From Nymphalis io (Eukaryota > Arthropoda > Insecta > Lepidoptera > Nymphalidae): DNA of 64,000 nt. Positions 47,701-57,873 of the stretch are shown piece by piece. Each line of letters opens with the position of its first letter. Positions within the stretch are counted from its first letter, which is position 1. The notes under the pieces are model-generated. The model made no database searches and was not told the DNA's origin. It saw nothing but the letters and a program-made list of their open reading frames with translations. The position numbers were made by a program, and so were the translations under genes. The DNA lies in contig NC_065889.1 of assembly GCF_905147045.1 (NCBI RefSeq), positions 6,763,001 to 6,827,000 on the forward strand. The letters run 5' to 3'.

Positions 47701-50700
47701 AGCAAAGTATTTTATGTCCACATTCAACCTAAATACATAATATCGTGATATAATTTAAGCAACTTATATTCACATACTGTAAAATTGCTAACTGAGATAA
47801 CAATACGTGAGGCGTTGAACAGGAATGTCTGTCTTGACTTTGGTTCCGAGAAGTCGCAAATATTGAACAGAACTGCACCAACATAGTTCCTAAGGTAACG
47901 TAAAGCTACGCGACCCTCTATCTGAAAAATAATTTACAGTTACTATACTGATGGTAGGGCTTGGTGCAAGCTCGTCTGGATAGGTACCACCCACTCATCG
48001 GATATTCCACCGCAAAACAGCAATACTTGGTACTGTTGCGTTACGGTTTGAAGTGTGAGTGAGCCAGTGTAATTCCAGGCACAAGAGACATAACATTTTA
48101 ATATATTGATAATGCCTTTGTATACGGGCGTTTGTAACCACTTACCATCAGATGGCCCATATGCTCGTCCGCCTACCTATTCTTTATAAAAAAGAAGTTG
48201 AATGAACAGTTTTCAAACTAGTACAACAAATATATTTTTATATGAATCGAGATATTAGTGAGATAATAATTATATATATGTAAAAAAATATGAACGTGAA
48301 ACGAAGGCGGCTTCGGGCTAACAATGTTTTAGACACCGTTACTCGTCCGTACGTTTACTCCATTGACATGTATATCTATTATGGTGATAATAATGTTGAT
48401 ATATTTCTGATGAATTTTGGTCTTGGCGGGTAAGAACCACCTACACAAATTATATTATAGAGCACAATAGTGTGCACAAACTCAGAGATAATTGTTCTTC
48501 GATACGTCTGAAAAGTGATCAGATACAGGAACAGAGTCCTTACGCGGTTCCGAGACAAGAAAATGTATGTATAATTGTACTAAGATTTTCTTTAAAACAA
48601 TTATGTATAACAATACCCGTTATTTAAACACAGGACCTCAAGGTCTGCACTCATAACCGCGCAACTAGACTAACGAAGTAGTTAAATATAGTTACGAAAT
48701 AAACATCCGTCGACCCGCAGCGGAAAAGCGTCGTGAATAAAACCCCAAGTCCTTCGTAACATGAGAATTATATGAAAGTACACACAGTTGTAACTCGTGG
48801 AATATTTACAAACGACTGACTTACGTTATAAAGAAGGATGGCATATTGACATATGACTATATAATTAAATGAATATTGGATTATCAAAAATATGAGTCAG
48901 TACAGTAACCGCATATTTAAGTAATCTTTGTTGTACCTAGATTTGTAAGTGGTCGTTATTTACAAGTTATTTTGTGGTATTAATATTTTTTTTCTCTCGT
49001 TGGGGATAACTATGTGCAACGTACAATGTAAGATACCGCACTCCGGCGCATGGAACTTAAATTAAAACCTATAATCTTTTTTCTAAAAGTACGTATCTAA
49101 TATTTCTAATGAAAGAGTAGCATATTAATTAGATTTTTTTATATTACTACTCATAAAAGTAAATTCGCGTGGTGCTAGTATTTATTCAAGTATTGTAGAA
49201 TTTACTCAAAACAAAAATTACGTATGGACGTACACAAAAAGACATGACGATATATATTAATGTTGTAATTATTTGAATATAGACAAAATTTCGTAAACAG
49301 TCAATGTACAAAATGATATTACTTTCTACCTCATCGTCCTGTAGTTCGACCAATCGAGCTAGGTCCTGTATTTCAGACATTCTTAGCATCGGCTCTGAAT
49401 CAGTCCTCATGGGACGCTTCGTTGTCAAATTCCTCGGACGTGAATTTTCAATTTGCAACGATTGGATGTAACGCTTTTTTCTTTTACTACTGTAAAAATT
49501 AATACATAATAATTGGTACGAAAATTTTTTATATCTTCCATAAACTATTTATTAAAAATCGCCAAATTTTATCACAAGATTTTATTTAATGTAATAACTA
49601 TTACTTATCACTATCATGTAAAACTATTTTTCTACTATTAAAGATATACAAAATACGTGAATCTTATTCAAAGATTGAGAGTTCAAACCCCGGCAATCAT
49701 CAATTAATTATCATGTGTCTGTTTGAAAAACCTCGTGCTCGGTGAAGGAACATCATGAGAAAACCTGTATGTAATTCTGTCACATTTGTATTAGCCTAAC
49801 CGCATTGGAGCAGAGTGGTGGAATAAGGGCCAGAGCTTCTTCTCAAAAGGTGATAAGACCTTAGCCCAGCTTTTTGTATGTTGTTACTTTATACATACGT
49901 ATTTTAGTAATATAATATTTTTTGCAAACATAGAATACTCACGTATTATTATCCGATTTTTGTTCTACATGGGCTGTAATCGTTTTATTGATATGAAAAA
50001 ATGGTTCAGTTTTATTTAAAACAACAGCCATCACAGGAGCTGCTTGAACTATATTATCCCAAGATTCACGATTAACCATAGTACCTGTTTCAATCCTAAA
50101 ATATGTAGAGTAATATAATTCACGATATAATTATCTTTACTAATTAAACTTTCACGGCTAAAGCACAAAACCGATTTTGATGACATTTGGTATAAAGCAA
50201 GCCTGAACCCCAAACAAGGATACAGGTTTTTTTACCTAATACCTGCAGACACCGCTCCCCTTTTACGAGGGCGGAAACTAGATTTAATTAATTTAAAATA
50301 TTAATTGGCAACTTACAGTCTTACTGTTGTCGTTGAACTTTTGTTGTTTAAACTTAAAATTGTTGTTGTTTTCTGCGTCCGCAAAGAATTTTCTGAAACT
50401 TAAATTTTCTTAATTTTTTTATATGCATTCAAAACTAAATTGTTATCGTAATAGGTATTGCGTAAATAAATTCTTGCCTTTGGTGTTTGTTTTATTATTT
50501 ATCTTAATGTTTTTTACACCTTGGTTAAAATTAGCTTTATTATCAAATAATTCTGATTTTAAATGATTATAATCATCAACACTATTGAATGCCTTTAAGT
50601 TATCTGTAGTAGAAAAAGTTGCTGATTCAATATTGTTTACGTGTAATCTATTCAATCGTGTTTGTGATTTTTTGTAATTTTGGAATGGTTTTATTCTGTA

Positions 50701-53700
50701 ATATAAAGTGTATTAATAGAAAAATTAAAATTTACATATTAAATATATATAGTGATGTGAATATCAAACCTCTCACGAGCTTTGAATCTTGAAAATTAAT
50801 TATAAAGCTGCATGTAATGATCATATACAATTATACTTATATACATCCATGTATGAACATCAACGAATACGAACTCTAAGCTATACTAAATCTATTGTAA
50901 TAATATATTGGTATCACAATATAGGTTTTCAAAGTATTAGTATTAATACCAACTTACCTTAATAAATTTGTGTCTTTTTTTGTAAAGTAATTTACATTTA
51001 AGATTTCTTTATAATGATCATTATTTACCATATAATTATTTCTATTATTATAAGCAGATATATTTTGAATTAAATATACTGAAAATATAAACGGAGATAA
51101 ATATACATGCTTGGTATGATTTTTGTAATAACTTATAAGTAAAATATAAGAAGTAATAATAATGATAGTAGTAGCCCTTAAAAAAAGCGTTTTCAAATAC
51201 CCCTAGTTTTTTCTATCTCATGCTTTTGTAGACAAGGTAACTTAAAAGTATTTATCTTATATGAAGGAAAGCAAATGAAATTAATAATACAATTTACCGC
51301 TGGAGTTATAGTCCATGTTCGATATGTCATGTATAATATTCCGTAATGAATCATTTGTCAAGTCTCTACTTCGTGTAGACGTTTCATTAAAATACTTTAT
51401 TATATCATCTATGTACTTGAACGAAGCTGTCGTATAGTTTGAATCAAGTGACGGTATTGATGTACTATAAACAGCAGTATTAGTAGCGGCAGTCCAACCA
51501 GTGAAAAGTCTAAAATTTTAGTTAGAATTAGAGCTTTTATTTCTAGTTTGTAAAGTGATAGCACATTGCAGTTATATTTGAAAATTCCATATTAGCTTAT
51601 ATTAATCAAAACAAAGATGATTGAATTAAAAATGCCTTCCATTATGAATGTCGTTCCGTTTGAATATTATAAACACTTATTAAAACTAAATATTAATCTC
51701 CACTGTACGTAAATAATACTTAAATAAGATTTTTTTTTATTTAAATTTATTATTAAAAAATTGGGATTCTACATTCTACCCGTGTAATCTTTTTTTTTTT
51801 TTTTTTATAGAAAAGGAAGGCGGACGAGCATATGGGCCACCTGATGGTAAGTGGTCACCAACGCTCTTAGACATTGGCATTGTAAGAAATGTCAACCATC
51901 GCTTACATATCCAATGCGCCACCAACCTTGGGAACTAAGATTTTATGTCCCTTGTGCCTGTAATTACACTGGCTCACTCACCCTTCAAACCGGAACACAA
52001 CAATATCAAGTATTGCTGTTTTGCGGTAGAATATCTGATGAGTGGGTGGTACCTACCCAGACGAGCTTGCACAAAGCCCTACCACCAGTAAACAAAGCCC
52101 TACCACCAGTACAGCACCTTATGTAAGAATAAACTCAAAATCACCGCAGAGCACAATCGTGAAGTGTCAGAAAGTGATATACGAAATTGACTATAATAAT
52201 AATAACAGTTAAAGTACACACGCATCGAAAAAGCGTATCACGCGTAAGTCACTTAACAATTTACGAGTGAAAGCTATAACAGTTATTACACACTAGCAAT
52301 ACTATGCAAAATTAACTTGATAGATCCAAAAGAATGACTTTTGATGTTAGTACCACAAACGTACAAACTTATTTAAATTATAACTTTAAATCGTGACTAT
52401 AAATTCTGGAACATACATACTATATCAATAAAACAGCTCACTCGTTTATTTTTTCTATATGTATGTAATTTTAAAATTATATTAAATATTACAACACAGC
52501 GGGTTTCCACCCGCATCACGGGTATCAGATCACGACCAAGTTTCATGACCAATTACTACGTACCAATTTTTGATACGCATTTAGTCTTTTTAGTTTTTTA
52601 TTTAGATCCCTAACTTTGCAACGCTCAATAGGAAATTGATCTTTAATACTTATGATAGTAGCGATCAGTTTCTTTTCTCGCAAACGGTGCATTTTTCATT
52701 CCAAAATTATATTTTTTATTATCAAACCATTTTCTCATTTTAGCCGTCTTTTTTTTGTTGATAGTGCTAAATATCAATCTGTAATAGTGATAATTAACAT
52801 ATTAATTTAATTATGATTAAAAACAATATTTTTATAAGATGATATCCTCTAGAAGCGAGTAGTTGCTGGCGCAGGAGATAGGACACGTGGGATATCAATG
52901 GCCATAAGTTTATTTGGACACACATGCATTAGCAGACGTAAAGACATCTGATTACGATGTGAATCATAAATAATTCTTTGTGATCTGACCTGAGACTTAT
53001 ATTAATATAAATTTATAATATCCCAATAAATCTAACAAACCAATTATATTGTTATTATAAAAGGTATCAAGGTATACCTAGAGTCTTCTGTAAGCCCTCC
53101 AACGTTGTAGTCAAGTTCGTAGCGCTGTGTTCCGTCGTAGTACCCGTCGTTCTTTTGAGGCCTAATCGAAAACTGAACCAAAGGCATTATACTCGTTTCG
53201 TATTCCACTCCATTCCTATTTTAGAACTTCACTTGAATAACAATAGTTTTGTTGTTAGAATTAAATTATAAATCTCAGATATCTTGTCAAGCAGAAATTA
53301 AAGACAGTTTAGTTTTGTGTAAAGTTTTTTTTAAGTAATTTTACGGATAAAAAACAACTTTTTACACTTTATGCAAGGTAAATAGACCCATAGACCCATG
53401 GGAAATCCGACGCGACCGGAAAAAGAACTACTACTGAAAATATCTGGAGAGAAAAAATCAAAAACTTTTTTTATTTTTTTAACCCGGGATTTGAACTAAA
53501 GTCCTCGATATCTAAGCCTTATAAAGCCAGGGGTAGTTTAAAACATTTAAAATTAATAACGCTATAAATGAACTGTGGTAAACATTTACAAATAATAAAT
53601 AAATAACCTAGGAGTGACGTCGTATATAAAGTCGAATATTTCCTCAGCATTGTATGTATGACGCAGCGGTCCACCTAATTGAAGATTTCCTGACACATTC

Positions 53701-54882
53701 ACCAACGGCACTTCCATTCTTATATAGTCTGGCTCTTTGTCCGTGGGTTCTGAGAACGTTTGCTTCAGAGCCTTTTGAGTAACATCTTCATACTCATGTG
53801 ACCTAAAATATCAGCGTCAATTTTTAAATTACACGAACGAACTTGACAAAGTCATTTATGATGCCGAGAAACATTCTATTTTTATCTACCCTATAAGGTA
53901 ATAAGAAAATACTAATCCTAAAGTAAATAGAAAAATGATAAATAACTGATGCTCTGAAATAAAATTTTATATAAGGCATTCAAAGTAATAATATTAACCT
54001 TATAATATTATAATGCGGGTTGAAGAAAAAGTGCATATTATTACCTTTCAGTATTTGTACTAGGTGTTGTTTTTAAAGTATAATATTTTGTATAATTTTT
54101 GATTTGTGACTTCATCATTGCATTTGAGTGTGGACCCCAGTAGCCCCCAAACGTCTCGCCTAACTCGTAAACGATAAACTGATCTCGATTATTAGCACAT
54201 TCTTCCACTAAAGTATTCTCCGATAGCAGTTCAATTACCAAAATTATATTGTAACCGGATTCAGCTCTATATACAAAATCAAAATGTATTTTATTCAAGT
54301 AGGCTTTAAAAATCACTTTTGAATCGTAATTTTAATGTAAAGCTTTATGTAATCTGTATGAAAATCAACGACCGCTAAATCCAAGCTCTTTTATCATATT
54401 ATCTTGTACAGTATAATAAGCCTTATTGATTTTTTTCTTATATTTGTTATACATAATTTAAATATATTTAATTGTTCATGTATTATTCGCGTCTTCTAAC
54501 TCTATATCACGTATTGTTTACATTGATTAATAAACAAACCTGACACTCAAAAAACAGCTATAAGGAACCTCTAGAAGTGAAAAGTGTATGACATGCGAGC
54601 TAGACTCCATCACCTGGCTTCCCAAGAATATAGACGGCATCACCCGTCGTTTGCAATGCTCCGACAAGTCCGTTTGATGCACGAACCTACGTACAATTAT
54701 TGTTAAATCGGTTTTATTGTTTATAGAAAGAATTAAAATAAGCATTCTAATAAATATATTATTCCCCATATTTAGAAAGGAACAAGTACGACACACTTTT
54801 ACTCATGACCACATGGTTATCCAATGTCATTAATTTTGTAGCCATCAACATATTATATAGATCCTGCTTGGCGCGAATATAC
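44799..54882 (-). CDS. Single-pass membrane protein with CUB-like region and LDL-receptor class A domain (5' end incomplete)
   Basis: I do not recognise the gene by name. Exons (minus): 54882-54790 (tentative), 54686-54540, 54266-54045, 53802-53608, 53215-53078, 51509-51298, 51078-50958, 50695-50520, 50392-50317, 50095-49943, 49489-49330, 47921-47778, 46610-46454, 45989-45803, 45684-44799. Every junction has GT-AG ends and matching phase; about 1,020 residues are covered and no start codon was found. N-terminal half: CUB-like beta-rich text (LLEVPYSCFLSVRAESGYN, then IILVIELLSE). Middle: Asn/Ser/Thr-rich spacer with several N-glycosylation sites and a basic KRKKR. Then a second beta-rich segment (ASRIVISVSNFTLDRMMLVT), an LDLa module with six cysteines and the acidic calcium cage (CPSGYLEC, VCIDSTNACDGVPNC, YDEDKLLC), one transmembrane helix (AAFTFLAVLLTMIYTVHYW) and a cytoplasmic tail of about 330 residues ending in KKNKKKEKH. 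The order CUB-LDLa-TM recalls Neto and LEV-10 receptor auxiliary proteins, but the CUB cysteine pattern is weak. AATAAA lies about 25 nt after the stop. Confidence 0.8.
46321..46392. repeat. AT dinucleotide-rich low-complexity tract
   Basis: Runs of (AT)n and (TA)n with self-complementary sections lie in the intron directly after the LDLa exon. Nothing else is visible in it. Confidence 0.8.
46751..46970. mobile_element. 220-bp element with 26-bp perfect terminal inverted repeats
   Basis: 'attttgaaagtggtgtaagt' plus CCATTT at 46751-46776 is exactly inverted at 46945-46970. The 168-bp interior is AT-rich and non-coding. This is the structure of a MITE-type non-autonomous DNA transposon; I cannot assign a superfamily. 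It sits in the intron upstream of the LDLa exon of the membrane-protein gene. Confidence 0.8.
47131..47343 (-). pseudogene. Short ORF remnant of an unidentified mobile-element protein
   Basis: On the minus strand a frame begins MTDAEFKIINLLPLRPGRP, is broken by one TAA, and continues KFEKIALEPLYQNARPITYE, KYKDMKQLLPYIPPVHHAYF and ends ETLPHAENK at a stop. It reads like protein, not chance sequence, is unrelated to the host gene in frame and phase, and lies inside an intron next to a TIR element, so I infer a transposon-derived fragment. The family is unknown to me. Confidence 0.5.
47952..48186 (+). repeat. GGCGGACG-family repeat
   Basis: 'gcttggtgcaagctcgtctg', 'gataggtaccacccactcat', 'gagtgagccagtgtaattcc', 'cacttaccatcagatggccc' and 'atatgctcgtccgcctacct' are the reverse complement of the copies at 39541 and 51793. 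It lies in an intron of the CUB/LDLa gene. Confidence 0.8.
48590..48690 (-). repeat. Second-family SINE head
   Basis: On the minus strand 'cttcgttagtctagttgcgc', 'ggttatgagtgcagaccttg' and 'aggtcctgtgtt' match the tRNA-like head of the copies at 38411 and 23763. Confidence 0.6.
49655..49875 (+). repeat. Main-family SINE, diverged
   Basis: 'acgtgaatcttattcaaaga', 'gagttcaaaccccggcaatc', 'tcgtgctcggtgaaggaaca', 'ggagcagagtggtggaataa' and 'gaccttagcccagc' follow the SINE order on the plus strand. The A-box head is lost. It lies in an intron of the CUB/LDLa gene. Confidence 0.75.
50148..50285 (-). mobile_element. RTE-like retroelement 3' fragment (minus)
   Basis: 'cggctaaagcacaaaaccga', 'ttttgatgacatttggtata' and 'cctgaaccccaaacaaggat' are the complement of the motifs seen at 25665-25820. 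It occupies an intron of the CUB/LDLa gene, starting about 50 bp upstream of exon 50095-49943. Confidence 0.6.
51793..52112 (-). repeat. GGCGGACG-family repeat with a 22-bp end duplication
   Basis: It is very similar to the copy at 39541 and preceded by a run of T (51790-51806), i.e. a minus-strand poly(A) tail. At the right end the segment 'aaagccctaccaccagta' occurs twice in tandem (about 52072-52112). Low divergence from the 39541 copy suggests a fairly recent insertion. Confidence 0.8.
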
Positions 54883-54984
54883 CTACATATTAACATAACA
54901 AAAGAAAACGATGAAATAAATATAACATAAATTAAAATATATAATAATTTTATTGCAAAAATATTAGGTGATGGTGGTGGGTCG

Positions 54985-55165
54985 AACACTAATCTTAGCC
55001 TAAGATCGCGGGTTCAAACCCGGGCAAGTACTGAGTTTTTTCGTGTACTTAATTTTTAATTATAATTTATCTCGTGTTCGGTGGTAAAGAAGCACGTCGC
55101 AAGGAAACTTATATGCGTCGAATGAAATTCTATCACATGTATATCCATCCGCCAACTGATTGACT
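54985..55165 (+). repeat. Main-family SINE, truncated
   Basis: 'gcgggttcaaacccgggcaa' (intact B-box), 'tcgtgtacttaatttttaat', 'tctcgtgttcggtggtaaag' and 'cgtcgcaaggaaacttatat' are SINE segments. The 3' third is missing. Confidence 0.7.
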
Positions 55166-55694
55166 GTTACTTTGCTACTCATTAGGTAAATACCCTAGAT
55201 ATATAATATAAAATAGTCTGTAGGATATAATTATGAAATTTAAATAAAATAATAATTAAAAAAAATATGAAAATAAATATTTTCTTGAGCTATTTGTATT
55301 TGTAGATATTTTTAACGTAGAACCAAGTATAGTTATCGCAATTGTGTAATTTAATTAGTTTGAACGCTTAGAAAAACTCAAACGATAAATTAAGAAGATG
55401 ACGTCAGCCGTTGACGATAGGGGTCGCGTGACCCGCAGCGTATTGCTTTTATACGGGGAGAGACCACTCAGTACCGACATTATTACAGTTGACTTTGTAT
55501 TTAATTCAGCTTAAAGTTGGTGTAGAATATAGCTATGACAATAATAATACGGGGAAAGTGGGAAGTGAAATAGTTTTTCTATCCGTACCATGCTTATACT
55601 TATTTAGAAAATATAAGAAATATTATTATTAAGTAAATATACGATGTTATTAATTTGCATAACAGAAATATTGTTTTAAATGTAAAAGTGACAG

Positions 55695-55875
55695 TCTGTA
55701 CATAATCCCGTGTTGGATAAAGGTCGCCTATTCTCTCGAAGAAAGAAAACGTTTTTGGAATTTATTGCGCCATGCTGCTCCTTTGCGGGTTGGTAGGATA
55801 CGATACACACGTGGCAGAAATTCATTCGATACATATGGGTTTCCTTACGATATTTGCTTTCGTTGGGAATACGTC
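55695..55875 (-). repeat. Main-family SINE fragment (minus)
   Basis: 'atgctgctcctttgcgggtt', 'ggtaggatacgatacacacg', 'tggcagaaattcattcgata' and 'tgggtttccttacgatattt' match the middle of the SINE on the minus strand. It lies just upstream of the LINE 3' end at 55940. Confidence 0.65.
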
Positions 55876-55939
55876 AAAACTATAAAAAATATGATCGCCG
55901 CAACTTACATGTTCTTTCTCTCCTCTATTCTATTCTATT

Positions 55940-56570
55940 TCACCCCTGTACTCCTTCCCTATCTGAAGGAACGCTTTAATTTTCTTGGTTCGGACTCAAG
56001 TCTTCAACTTAATCTTCGCTCCCAGAGTGACAACAAATTAAGTTTGCCTATATGTCACTCTAAACTATATGCTAACTCATTCACGGCAAAGGCAGTAAGA
56101 CTGTGGAATACACTTCCATCAGATATCCGTCAATCCTCTTCAATTTCTATTTCTATTTCTCAAAATTCGTACTTAAAACTATTACCTATCTCTGTAACCT
56201 ATCTACTTCCTTCACACTTCATCTGTCCACTCTTAATGTTATAAATGTTTGTATTGTAAATAGATATATGTATGTATGTATTTATGTATATATGTATTGA
56301 TATATGGTTTATAAATGTATATATGTATCTTTGTGTATGTACTGTTTACATTTATATATATGTCCTGCCAGCATCTTAATGCAGGGTTGTCTGGAAGAGA
56401 TCACTACTTGAGTGATAAGACCGCCCTAGCACGCATCATGTTGAGGTCCACAATTTTATTTATATAACATCGCTTCCCTTGAACTTTTGTTTTTCTTTTT
56501 TTTTTACTTGTGTTTGTCTTTTCTTTTTTCGTTGTGAGTGTATAATAAAGTTATTTAATAATAATAATAA
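55940..56570 (+). mobile_element. 5'-truncated LINE 3' end (CR1/Jockey-like)
   Basis: The plus-strand frame includes YANSFTAKAVRLWNTLPSDI, the usual end of the ORF2 reverse-transcriptase product of CR1/Jockey-type LINEs, ending near 56244. The 3' UTR follows, with 'tctggaagagatcactactt' and 'gagtgataagaccgcc', which form a small hairpin, and ends in 'gtataataaagttatttaat' plus an AAT-rich tail. All upstream ORF parts are missing. The ORF piece looks intact here but is only a fragment. Confidence 0.8.
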
Positions 56571-57873
56571 AAATACTAAAAATTGTATATGATCTCATCT
56601 CGATATCTTTCATCATTCATCTCATCATTTATTAACGATTTATTGACGATTTACGTGAATAGTATATAGGTGTTCCTATATACAAAGACAAAAGACTAAT
56701 AACAATAATACAGGCACGAAATGAATTATAAACACAAATTAACCACATGGAGCCATAACGGTATAATAACCTACTATAAATTAAATGATTATGTAGATAT
56801 TTTTAAATATCTTGTGCCTTGCAAAAACATGTAACACATATGCTATCTATTTATCAGAAATGTATAAAGTTCTTAATTTTGTATCTCAATCATATTTAAA
56901 TTTAAAAATATAACAAACTTAGAATATATTTATGTTGGAAGATTTAAATATGTACATATAACTATTGCTCAACGGAAAGTTAAGCCATGCTTTAGACTAT
57001 ATCGCTACCATCGAGAATTATTAACGTGAATCATATTTGTTTGTCTAGTTGTGTTGACTTATATTACAATTATAATTCATTTAAAAACGGAATGGAAAGG
57101 CTTTGAAATCAAATTAGCTCCTTTCCATTATTAAGCATGTGTTATTATTAGGTATAAATGTTTGTAGGTAGTTCTCGATCATTAAATATATTATTTAGCA
57201 TTATTTTTAGCGTCAAATTAATAGGTATTTTACAAAATCTTTTCTTAGCGGACGTCGCATTACGAAACGGAGATTTGCTCCAAATTTCAAGTTTCTACGC
57301 TTTATAATTTAACCTGTGCGGTGTTTCAAAATATGTATCTACTAATTAAAAATGGTTTATATAATTATAATGTATAATAGTATGTATAATTAAAAATCGA
57401 AGAATATTATTCCCTTTCTGTGACTTTGTAAGTTTTGGAAATTCATACTTCTTTAACCTAAATAAAATTGTTTTTTTTTTTTCATTCTATATACTCCATT
57501 TTATATTAGATTATATTTTCTTATGACACTTTATTCTGCACGTAAATAACATTTCATATTGATGATACTCATGAAGTATTACGTAACAATATTAAAATGA
57601 ATCGATACTTTTCAATACTTGAAATTTAATAATAAGGCTGAATAAAATAGATTTTTCAATAAACACGTACCAAGTACGAAAGTTGCAATTTTTTACATGG
57701 TAATCGAGATTATATAAGTTAATGTCAAAAACAGCTGGCACTGTTTTGAAGTTCTCGACAGATGACAATTTGACTATGTCAAATAAATGTGTCGTAACTC
57801 GTTGTAATAGTTGGTTGAGAGTTTTCATTCAATAAAATTCTGTACATTTCTAAATAAAATAATCAACAACAGT
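56571..57873. other. Upstream region of BCS1
   Basis: No exon is seen. A scrap of the main SINE ('cacgaaatgaattataaaca') lies near 56715-56750. The BCS1 promoter should lie at the right end; no core element was identified. Confidence 0.45.

Noticed and set aside
53485..53530. Possible tRNA gene on the minus strand (TTCAAATCCCGGG-like arm)
   Set aside because: Only a T-arm-like B-box is present; no acceptor stem or anticodon arm can be formed.
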